Positions 15,033 through 21,884 of a stretch of 64,000 nucleotides of DNA are shown here, in pieces. The stretch lies in contig NZ_NBBJ01000001.1 of the NCBI RefSeq assembly GCF_002197665.1, positions 1 through 64,000 of the forward strand, read 5' to 3'. The stretch is from Sphingomonas mucosissima (GTDB lineage: Bacteria > Pseudomonadota > Alphaproteobacteria > Sphingomonadales > Sphingomonadaceae). The translations under genes were made by a program, and so were the position numbers. The notes beneath the pieces were generated by a model that saw only the letters and a program-made list of their open reading frames with translations, made no database searches and was not told the DNA's origin. Position 1 is the first letter of the stretch. Each line of letters opens with the position of its first letter.

Positions 15033-15962
15033 TTAGTGCTTGCTCGGCTTGAGGTGCAGCAGGCCGGCGATTGCCCCGCCGATCAGGATGCCGAACACGG
15101 CCGACAATGCGGCGTTCGTTACCCACGACGCGACCCCGCCGATCGCCGGCAGCGCGTGGCGTGCGCCCTCCGCGGCATGCTCGATCCACCCGGGGATCGG
15201 CGTCAAGTGAAAATCATGCAGCCCGTGGACGATGATCTGCCCGCCAACCCATAGCATTGCCGCCGTGCCGATGATGCTGAGCGCCTTCAAGACCACGGGC
15301 ATGCCCGCTACCAGTGCGCGCCCCAAACCCTGTACCGCTGCGCCGGATCGCCGGGCCAGCGACAGGCCGATATCGTCCATCTTCACGATCAGCGCGACGA
15401 GGCCATAGACACCAGCAGTGATCGCCAGACCCACCAGCGCCAGCGCCACTGCCTGATTGAGAATGGTCTGGCCCGCCAGTTCGGCGAGCGCGATCGCCAT
15501 GATTTCGCCGGACAGGATCAAATCGGTGCGAATCGCGCCCGCGACTTGCCGGTCCTCAAGCTGCTTTGGATCACTGATCTCGCACGCTTCTTCGCCGTGA
15601 TGCGTTCCCGACACCGCCTCGATGATCTTTTCCGCGCCTTCGAAGCAGAGGTATGCGCCGCCCGCCATCAGGATCGGCGTGATCGCCCACGGCGCGAAAG
15701 CCGACAGGATCAGCGCCGCGGGCAGCAGGAACAGCAGCTTGTTGCGCAGCGAGCCCAGCGCGATCTTCCAGATGATCGGCAGTTCGCGCGCCGGTGACAG
15801 CCCCGTGAGGTAGCGCGGCGTCACCGCAGTGTCGTCGATTACGACGCCGACCGCCTTGGACCCCGCCTTGGCCGAAGCGCCCGCCACATCGTCCAGGCTG
15901 GCGCTTGCCAGCTTTGCGAGGGCGGCAATGTCGTCAAGCAACGCAACGAGGCCACCGGCCAT
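15033..15962 (-). CDS. DUF808 family membrane protein (YedI-like)
   Basis: A 309-residue inner-membrane protein of the DUF808/YedI family. It starts MAGGLVALLDDIAALAKLASASLDDV, then GVVIDDTAVTPRYLTGLSPARELPIIWKIALGSLRNKLLFLLP, both highly typical. It has about six predicted membrane helices, including PILMAGGAYLCFEGAEK and the long hydrophobic C-terminal region. The role is unknown. The start is ATG 15962 with GGGGGG seven to eight bases upstream; the frame upstream is not family-like. A strong terminator on the same strand lies about 90 bases before the start, marking the end of a separate upstream transcript. Confidence 0.9.
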   Translation of the reverse strand: MAGGLVALLDDIAALAKLASASLDDVAGASAKAGSKAVGVVIDDTAVTPRYLTGLSPARELPIIWKIALGSLRNKLLFLLPAALILSAFAPWAITPILMAGGAYLCFEGAEKIIEAVSGTHHGEEACEISDPKQLEDRQVAGAIRTDLILSGEIMAIALAELAGQTILNQAVALALVGLAITAGVYGLVALIVKMDDIGLSLARRSGAAVQGLGRALVAGMPVVLKALSIIGTAAMLWVGGQIIVHGLHDFHLTPIPGWIEHAAEGARHALPAIGGVASWVTNAALSAVFGILIGGAIAGLLHLKPSKH

Positions 15963-16049
15963 GCGTTCAATCCCCCCTGATGATGGTCCACCATGCCATC
16001 GCCCAGGCACAGCGCGCTGGCAAGCGACTCGTTCCCAGGGGCGCGGCAC

Positions 16050-16081
16050 AAAAAAAGGGCCGACCCGCGAGCGGATCGGCC
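16050..16081 (-). terminator. Intrinsic terminator of the candidate small RNA
   Basis: GGCCGA (16058-16063) pairs with TCGGCC (16076-16081), with an inner CCG/CGG stem and a CGAG loop, followed on the minus strand by seven T (16056-16050). There is no comparable T run on the plus side, so it works leftwards only. Confidence 0.85.
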
Positions 16082-16190
16082 ATGAAAGTTTTTAGGAGAG
16101 GATGCCTGAAAGGCCCGATCCTTGTGCGCTGCAGCATGGTGCATCGCAAGTGCAAAAAGGTTCTTCTGGATTGCATTTCTTGCAATCCTC
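16050..16190 (-). ncRNA. Candidate small RNA with three hairpins and a U-run terminator
   Basis: No protein gene ends at the strong minus-strand terminator here, so it should end an unannotated RNA. On the minus strand from about 16190: hairpin 1 GGATTGCA-(5)-TGCAATCC (16168-16188); hairpin 2 with arms 16126-16133 and 16140-16147 (one mismatch); an unpaired C/U-rich stretch containing CATCCTCTCC (16093-16102), which could pair with AGGAGAG-type ribosome sites; then the terminator (16050-16081) with seven T. The RNA would be about 140 nucleotides. No strong promoter was found. A leader or attenuator of the DUF808 gene is the other explanation. Confidence 0.55.
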
Positions 16191-16230
16191 AGCGGTCGAC
16201 AGATCGGCCCAGCGTCGCCACAAAGGAGCC

Positions 16231-18291
16231 ATGACGCTCCCGACCATCCCTGTCGCCGCCACCCGGCCGCATCAGTTCACCGTGCACGGTGTCACCATCG
16301 ACGATCCCTGGGCCTGGCTGAAGGACCCCGAATACCCCGAGGTGAAGAACAGGGAGATCCTCGCCTATCTGGAGGAGGAAAACGCCTATTTCGAAGCGCT
16401 GATGGCGCCGCACAGACCGCTTGTCGATCGGCTGTATGAGGAGATGAAGGCGCGCATCAAGGAGGACGAATCCTCCGTGCCGCAGAAGGACGGCGACTGG
16501 GTGTACTGGACGGCGTTCGAGACCGGCGGCCAGTATCGCAAATGGTGGCGCAAGCCCGTGGCGGGCGGACCCGACGAACTGCTGCTCGACGAGCCATCCT
16601 TGGCGGAGGGCAAGGAATATTTCCGGCTCGGCGCCTTTGCGGTGTCGAACGACGGCAGCAAGCTTGCCTATGCCATCGACGACAATGGCTCTGAACGCTT
16701 CACCATCCATGTGAAGGACCTCGCCACCGGAGCGCTGCTGCCCGACACGATCCCGGGCATGCTGTCAGACATCGTGTGGACCGCTGACGACAGCGGCTTC
16801 CTTTATGGCCTCGCCAACAAGGAATGGCGAACGGACAACGCCCGCCTGCATCGGCTCGGCACCGACCCCGCCGAGGACGTGGAGCTCTACCATGAGGATG
16901 ACGAGGGCTATCGCGTTTCCGTCTCCGAAACGAGCGACCGGCGCTGGATCGTGATCGCAACCGGCGATCATGTGACGAGCGAGGTGCGGCTCTATCCCGC
17001 CACCGATCCGCTCGCCGAACCGATCCTCGTCGCCCCGCGCCAGCCCGGTCGCGAATATGATGTGGATACTCACGGCGACACCTTGTTCATCCACACCAAT
17101 GACGTGAACCCGATGTGGCGCCTCGTCACTGCGCCGATCAGTGCGCCGGGCGAGTGGACCGAGCTGATCGGCCCATCGCAGCATTTCTACATGACGGGGG
17201 TCGAATGCTATCGTGACTTCTTTGTCGTCGAAGGGCGCGAGGACGGGCTCGATCAGGTGGCGATCCACCGCTACGATGCGCCGACCCGAGGCGAGCGCAT
17301 CGCCTTCCCGGAAGCAAGCTATGCCGCTGGCCTCGGCGACAATCCCGAGCATGGGCAGACCGTGCTGCGGATCGGCTACGAATCGATGGTCACGCCCGGC
17401 ACCGTTTATGATTACGACACCGCGACGGGCACGCTGACGACGCTGAAGGTGCAGGAGATCCCGTCCGGCTATGACGCGGGTAAGTACCGTACCGAGCGGC
17501 TGCACATCACCGCACGTGACGGCACGCAGGTGCCCGTCTCGATCGTTTACCCCGCAGACTTCCCGAAGGACGGCAGCCGGCCGCTGTTCCTCTACGCCTA
17601 TGGCGCCTACGGCCACGCCATCCCGCCGGGCTTCTCGACCGGGCGCCTATCGCTGCTCGATCGCGGCTTCGCCTACGCCATTGCCCACATCCGCGGCGGT
17701 GATGATCTTGGCCAACAATGGTATCATGACGGCAAGCTCGAGAAGCGTACCAACACGTTCAACGATTTCGTGGACGTCGCGCGCGGGCTGATTGCGCAGC
17801 GCTGGACCAGCGAAGGGCGGATCGCAATCGCGGGCCGCTCGGCTGGCGGCGAGCTGATGGGCGCGGTGGTCAATTCCGATCCTGAACTGTGGGGCGCGGT
17901 GATTGCTGACGTGCCGTTCGTCGACGTGCTCAATACGATGATGGACGAAAGCCTGCCGCTCACGCCCGGCGAATGGCCGGAATGGGGCAATCCGATCACC
18001 GATCCCGCTGCGTTTCAGCTAATCCGCAGCTACAGCCCCTATGACAATGTCCGCGCGCAGGATTACCCGCCCTTGTTCATTTCCGGCGGCCTCAACGATC
18101 CGCGCGTCACCTATTGGGAGCCGGCGAAATGGGCGGCGAAGCTGCGCGCGACCAAGACGGACAACAATGTCCTGCTGCTGAAGACCAACATGGGCGCCGG
18201 CCACGGCGGCAAGTCCGGCCGTTTCGAAAGCCTGCGCGAGGCGGCGGAGGAACATGCCTTCGTGCTGTGGCAGCTCGGGGTGGAAGGGTGA
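16231..18291 (+). CDS. ptrB: Oligopeptidase B (S9A family)
   Basis: Serine oligopeptidase that cuts short peptides after Arg or Lys, 686 residues, the normal length. The N-terminal propeller begins MTLPTIPVAATRPHQ and HGVTIDDPWAWLKDPEYP. The C-terminal alpha/beta hydrolase domain has FLYAYGAYGHAIPPGFS, the oxyanion region HIRGGDDLGQQWYHDGKLEKRTNTFNDF, the nucleophile motif GRSAGGELMG, the acid in SGGLNDPRVTYWEPAKW and the His in GAGHGGKSGRF. A ribosome site AAAGGAG lies four to five bases before the ATG at 16231. The frame extends upstream to 16102 without similarity. No signal peptide, so it is cytoplasmic. Confidence 0.95.
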   Translation: MTLPTIPVAATRPHQFTVHGVTIDDPWAWLKDPEYPEVKNREILAYLEEENAYFEALMAPHRPLVDRLYEEMKARIKEDESSVPQKDGDWVYWTAFETGGQYRKWWRKPVAGGPDELLLDEPSLAEGKEYFRLGAFAVSNDGSKLAYAIDDNGSERFTIHVKDLATGALLPDTIPGMLSDIVWTADDSGFLYGLANKEWRTDNARLHRLGTDPAEDVELYHEDDEGYRVSVSETSDRRWIVIATGDHVTSEVRLYPATDPLAEPILVAPRQPGREYDVDTHGDTLFIHTNDVNPMWRLVTAPISAPGEWTELIGPSQHFYMTGVECYRDFFVVEGREDGLDQVAIHRYDAPTRGERIAFPEASYAAGLGDNPEHGQTVLRIGYESMVTPGTVYDYDTATGTLTTLKVQEIPSGYDAGKYRTERLHITARDGTQVPVSIVYPADFPKDGSRPLFLYAYGAYGHAIPPGFSTGRLSLLDRGFAYAIAHIRGGDDLGQQWYHDGKLEKRTNTFNDFVDVARGLIAQRWTSEGRIAIAGRSAGGELMGAVVNSDPELWGAVIADVPFVDVLNTMMDESLPLTPGEWPEWGNPITDPAAFQLIRSYSPYDNVRAQDYPPLFISGGLNDPRVTYWEPAKWAAKLRATKTDNNVLLLKTNMGAGHGGKSGRFESLREAAEEHAFVLWQLGVEG

Positions 18292-18325
18292 GGGTGGCAC
18301 TCGCCGCCGGGACGCGACACGCGCC

Positions 18326-18886
18326 ATGACGATCGAGGCGATCATTGCCCGCTGGGGCGTCGCCGCAGTGTTCGCCGGCACCATGCTGGAGGGCGAAACC
18401 GCGGTGATCGCCGGCGGGCTGATCGCGCACCAGGGGCTGATCGCCTGGCCACTTGCCCTTGCCGCCGGCGCGCTCGGATCGTTCCTGGCGGATCAATTCT
18501 TCTTCGCCGCCGGCCGCCGCTATCGCGACCGGCCGTTCGTGCAGCGCTGGATGCAGAAGCGCGCCTTCGCCAAGGCACTGTCCCTGCTCGAGCGCTACCC
18601 CGTAGGATTCATCTTCGCATTCCGCTTCCTCTACGGCTTCCGCACCGTCAGCCCGCTTGCGATCGGCACCAGCCAGGTGCCCGCCGCCACCTTCGTGACG
18701 ATCAACGCGCTCGCCGCGGTGCTCTGGGCCAGCCTGTTCACCGCGCTTGGCTATTGGTTCGGCGAGGCGGTGACCGAACTCGCCGGCCGCCTGCGGCCCA
18801 GCCGCCACACCCTGCTGATGGGCGTTGCGGTGGTGAGCGGCGGCGTTGCCATCTTCCAGATCATACGCTGGTGGAAAGGACGATGA
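18326..18886 (+). CDS. DedA family membrane protein
   Basis: A 186-residue integral membrane protein of the DedA/SNARE-associated family, members of which act as lipid-carrier scramblases or proton-driven transporters. It opens MTIEAIIARWGVAAVFAGTMLEGETAVIAGG, with the conserved acidic residue in LEGE. Then comes ADQFFFAAGRRYRDR and the key basic motif FAFRFLYGFRTVSPLAIGTS (two Arg). It ends with a helix and basic IRWWKGR. It is likely in an operon with the thioesterase gene, overlapped by four bases (ATGA), and closely follows ptrB. Confidence 0.9.
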   Translation: MTIEAIIARWGVAAVFAGTMLEGETAVIAGGLIAHQGLIAWPLALAAGALGSFLADQFFFAAGRRYRDRPFVQRWMQKRAFAKALSLLERYPVGFIFAFRFLYGFRTVSPLAIGTSQVPAATFVTINALAAVLWASLFTALGYWFGEAVTELAGRLRPSRHTLLMGVAVVSGGVAIFQIIRWWKGR

Positions 18887-19275
18887 GCTTCACCAGGACC
18901 TTCACCGCCACGCCGGACGACATTGATGAGCTCGGGCACGTCAACAATGCCGTCTGGGTGCGCTGGATCCAGGATCTGGCGGTTGCGCATTGGGAGGCGG
19001 TTGCCCCCTCCGAGCACCGCGACGCCTTTGTCTGGGTCGTGACCCGGCACGAGATCGACTATCGCGGCAATTTGGCGGAAGGCGGGTCGACGACGGGCGA
19101 GACCTGGGTACCGGAGCCGCCGCGGGGCGCCCGCTTCGACCGCCATTTCCGTTTCACCGGTGCCGACGGGCGCGTGCTCGTGGAAGGGATCACGACCTGG
19201 GCGCTGCTCGACCGCGCAAGCGGCCGGCTCCTGCGCGTCCGCCCGGAGATCGCCGCGCCGTTTCTCACGCACTGA
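18883..19275 (+). CDS. Acyl-CoA thioesterase, hotdog (4HBT) family
   Basis: A 130-residue single-domain hotdog protein. It begins MSFTRTFTATPDDIDELGHVNNAVWVRWIQDLA; the DELGHVNNAVW block is the active-site motif of the 4-hydroxybenzoyl-CoA thioesterase group, with the catalytic Asp/Glu-type residue in DIDELGHVN. It continues VVTRHEIDYRGNLAEGG and FDRHFRFTGADGRVLVEGITTWALLD. Length is typical. The start overlaps the DedA stop (ATGA), so translation is coupled. The true acyl substrate is unknown. Confidence 0.88.
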   Translation: MSFTRTFTATPDDIDELGHVNNAVWVRWIQDLAVAHWEAVAPSEHRDAFVWVVTRHEIDYRGNLAEGGSTTGETWVPEPPRGARFDRHFRFTGADGRVLVEGITTWALLDRASGRLLRVRPEIAAPFLTH

Positions 19276-19421
19276 TCGGCTGCTTGGCGCCGGACCAGCG
19301 AGCCCGCACGGGCCACCAGGTCAAGCACGTCTGGTGAGTGCCAGGCTTCGCTTCATCGCAAAGTTGATCGCGTCCGCGGCATAGCCATTGATCCGGCAGC
19401 ACCGCTGCCCTAATCACCTGC

Positions 19422-19652
19422 ATGCAGTGTGATATGATTATGGCCGATCCGGTCGGGTCCTTCCGCTACGGAAACGACGCTTCTTATGACGAAGCGGACC
19501 CGCTGGTGCAAATCCTTCCGGCACCCTTGGCGGATTATGAAGAGGCAGACCCGCTGCCGCTGACGGCGCCGCCGGTAAGCGAAGACACGCCGATCTTCTT
19601 CACCCGCACGGACGCTGGCACCCCCGCCGAGCGGCGATTGCTGCGCTCGTAA
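19422..19652 (+). CDS. Small acidic protein with a repeated EADPL motif, unknown function
   Basis: A 76-residue frame rich in Asp, Glu and Pro. The segments YDEADPLVQILPAP and YEEADPLPLTAPP are a tandem repeat of a (D/E)EADPL motif. There is no membrane helix. Third codon positions are mostly G or C, as in true genes here, but no ribosome site is evident before any of the three possible ATGs (19422, 19434, 19440). It stands alone after the thioesterase gene, converging with the drug exporter gene. I do not recognise a family. Confidence 0.45.
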   Translation: MQCDMIMADPVGSFRYGNDASYDEADPLVQILPAPLADYEEADPLPLTAPPVSEDTPIFFTRTDAGTPAERRLLRS

Positions 19653-19697
19653 GCAGGGCCGGTCGGCCGCCGCTGCGACAACCGGCCGCCACCCTGC

Positions 19698-20918
19698 CTA
19701 GCCCATTCGCGCGCGGAACAGCTTGCCCCCTTCCACCACCCAGATGATGCCGAGCACGGCAAAACCGATCGCGAGATAGCCGATCGCCAGCGGCGTCGTG
19801 GTGCCCGCATAGGACTGGCCGATCGCGGAGCCGACCACCACCGCGCCGATGCTGGTGATGAAGCCCTGCAGCGATGAAGCGGTGCCCGCGATATGGCCCA
19901 CCGGCTCCATCGCCATTGCGCCGAAATTGGCGCCGCACAGCCCGATGCAGGTCATGCTCAGCGCCTGGAAGAAGATATAGCTCCACAGCGTCTCGACGCC
20001 CGTCGCGATCACCGCGACATGCACGATCGACAGCGCGATCAGGCCCAGCACCGCGCTTTGCGAGATCAGCCGCGTGCCCAGCCGCTCGACAAGCCGGCTG
20101 TTGAGGAACGAGGCAGCCCCCATCGCGCAGGCACAGATCGCGAAGAACAAGGTGAAGCGGTCACCAGCATTAAAGCCGTCAACGAAGATCTGCTGCGACA
20201 GCGACACAAAGGCGATGATCCCGCCGAACGTCAGCGAGGCAGCGATGGCATAGCCCAGCGAATAACGATTGGTTAGCGTCAGCCGATAATTCGCGCGCAG
20301 CGTTGTCAGGGAGATCGGCACGCGTCGTTCAGCCGGCAGCGTCTCGGGCAACCGCACGAGGGTCCAGGCGAGGACCAGCGCGGCAAAGGCGCCCAGCGCG
20401 TAGAAGATGAAACGCCACGGACCGAATTCCAGGAGCAACTGCCCTAGCGTGGGCGCCAGGATCGGCACCAGGAAGAAGATCATTTGCGCCACCGACATGG
20501 TGCGCGCCATCTGCCGCCCCGACGATCCGTCGCGTACGATCGCCACGGCCAGGACCCGCGTCGACGCCGACATCAGCCCCTGCAGCAATCGCGCGCCCAG
20601 CAGCGCGGCAAAACTCGCCGACCCGGCGGCAAAGATGCTCGCGCCGACAAATCCGGCCAATGTCAGGATCAGCACGATCCGTCGACCATAACGGTCCGCC
20701 AGCGGGCCATAGACAAGCTGCCCGGCGCCAAAGCCGACCATGTAGACGGTGATGATCCACTGGCGGTGATTGGCCTCGCTCACTCCCAGGTCGTGGCCGA
20801 TGTCCGCGAGCGAGGGGAGCATCAGGTCCACGCCGAAAGCATTCACCGCCATCACCGCAGCGACAAAGGCAACAAATTCGCGCGGATGCATGCCGGCAGG
20901 TGCGGGGTGTGAAGTCAT
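19698..20918 (-). CDS. Bcr/CflA family multidrug efflux transporter (MFS)
   Basis: A 12-helix major facilitator exporter of about 406 residues. It opens with HPREFVAFVAAVMAVNAFGVDLMLPSLADIGHDLG, the characteristic 'D.y.PalP.i...l' beginning of the Bcr/CflA group. The conserved loop 2-3 motif is GPLADRYGRRIVL, then GARLLQGLMSASTRVLAVAIVRD. The start at 20918 (MTSHPAPAGMHPRE) avoids a non-family extension. Likely drug-proton antiport across the inner membrane. It is the next gene downstream of the transglutaminase gene on the same strand, with a 54-base gap. Confidence 0.93.
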   Translation of the reverse strand: MTSHPAPAGMHPREFVAFVAAVMAVNAFGVDLMLPSLADIGHDLGVSEANHRQWIITVYMVGFGAGQLVYGPLADRYGRRIVLILTLAGFVGASIFAAGSASFAALLGARLLQGLMSASTRVLAVAIVRDGSSGRQMARTMSVAQMIFFLVPILAPTLGQLLLEFGPWRFIFYALGAFAALVLAWTLVRLPETLPAERRVPISLTTLRANYRLTLTNRYSLGYAIAASLTFGGIIAFVSLSQQIFVDGFNAGDRFTLFFAICACAMGAASFLNSRLVERLGTRLISQSAVLGLIALSIVHVAVIATGVETLWSYIFFQALSMTCIGLCGANFGAMAMEPVGHIAGTASSLQGFITSIGAVVVGSAIGQSYAGTTTPLAIGYLAIGFAVLGIIWVVEGGKLFRARMG

Positions 20919-20972
20919 GCGGCTGCCTATCGGGAAGCGAGCGCCCCGGCACAAGCGCAGCTTTTCTTTGAG

Positions 20973-21884
20973 TCAGCCTTCTTCGACGGGCGCGACGTCG
21001 ACAGAAACATCCATTTCCTGCGCGCCGGAACCCAGCACCACGCCATCGACCGGCGCGATTTCCGCATAATCGCGGCCGACGGCGACCACGATATGGTCGC
21101 TGGCCATCCAGATCCCGTTGGTCGGGTCCAGCCCGACCCACCCACGCTCGGGGCCGCACCACAGCAACACCCAGGCATGCGTCGCGTCGGCGCCGACCAG
21201 TCGCTCCTGGCCGGGCGGCGGGATGGTGCGGATGTAGCCGGAGGCATAGGCTGCCGGCAGACCGGCGGCGCGCAGCCCAGTGATCATGATCTGCGCAAAA
21301 TCCTGGCAGACCCCGCGGCGCTTGGCGAAGGCCTCGTGCGGCGGCGTGTCGACCAGGGTGGCCGCGGTATCGAACTCGAAATCTTGCTGGATGCGGCGCG
21401 CCAGGGCGATCCCCGCCTCCAGTGCATTGCGCCCTGGGTCGAGATCGGGGGCGCAATAGGCCGCGATGTCCCGGTCCAGCGGGATCAGGGGAGAGGGGAA
21501 CAGATAACTGGATGGTCCTGCAGCGGAAATGTCGCGGCTGTCGCGCGCCAGCGCCGCCACCTCGCGCAGCGTCGGATCACCCGGCTCGGGGGTGGGGACC
21601 AGGCGATCCACGGTGATGCGCGCGATGCTTTCGATGGTCAGCCGGCGCACCGGCTCGTCGACGGTTAACCGCGTGACATGGGCGAGCCCTGCTTCGGCTC
21701 GCGCCGGCGTGGTGCGGCCGGCTGGTGACACGCGCAGCATGTAGGATTGAAGCTTTTGCCCCGGCCAGTCGATCGGCTCCAGCCGCAGGTTGCAGCGCGC
21801 AAACTTGACCTGCGCACCATAATCAAAGCGCGTGACGTGAGCGATGTCGTAGATCATGTGATCGGGAAACTCGGCGTCGCTCAT
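20973..21884 (-). CDS. Transglutaminase-like cysteine peptidase family protein
   Basis: A 303-residue cytoplasmic protein of the bacterial transglutaminase-like group. An N-terminal beta domain (MIYDIAHVTRFDYGAQVKFARCNLRLEP, typical 'Y...V..a.h.lrL.P') leads to the catalytic domain. The Cys is in FAKRRGVCQDFAQIMI, the His in GADATHAWVLLW and the Asp in GWVGLDPTNG, so the triad is complete. The start (ATG 21884) overlaps the ATP-grasp gene stop by four bases, so they are coupled. These two genes are a recurrent pair thought to make or process a peptide tag; the product is not known. Confidence 0.9.
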   Translation of the reverse strand: MSDAEFPDHMIYDIAHVTRFDYGAQVKFARCNLRLEPIDWPGQKLQSYMLRVSPAGRTTPARAEAGLAHVTRLTVDEPVRRLTIESIARITVDRLVPTPEPGDPTLREVAALARDSRDISAAGPSSYLFPSPLIPLDRDIAAYCAPDLDPGRNALEAGIALARRIQQDFEFDTAATLVDTPPHEAFAKRRGVCQDFAQIMITGLRAAGLPAAYASGYIRTIPPPGQERLVGADATHAWVLLWCGPERGWVGLDPTNGIWMASDHIVVAVGRDYAEIAPVDGVVLGSGAQEMDVSVDVAPVEEG

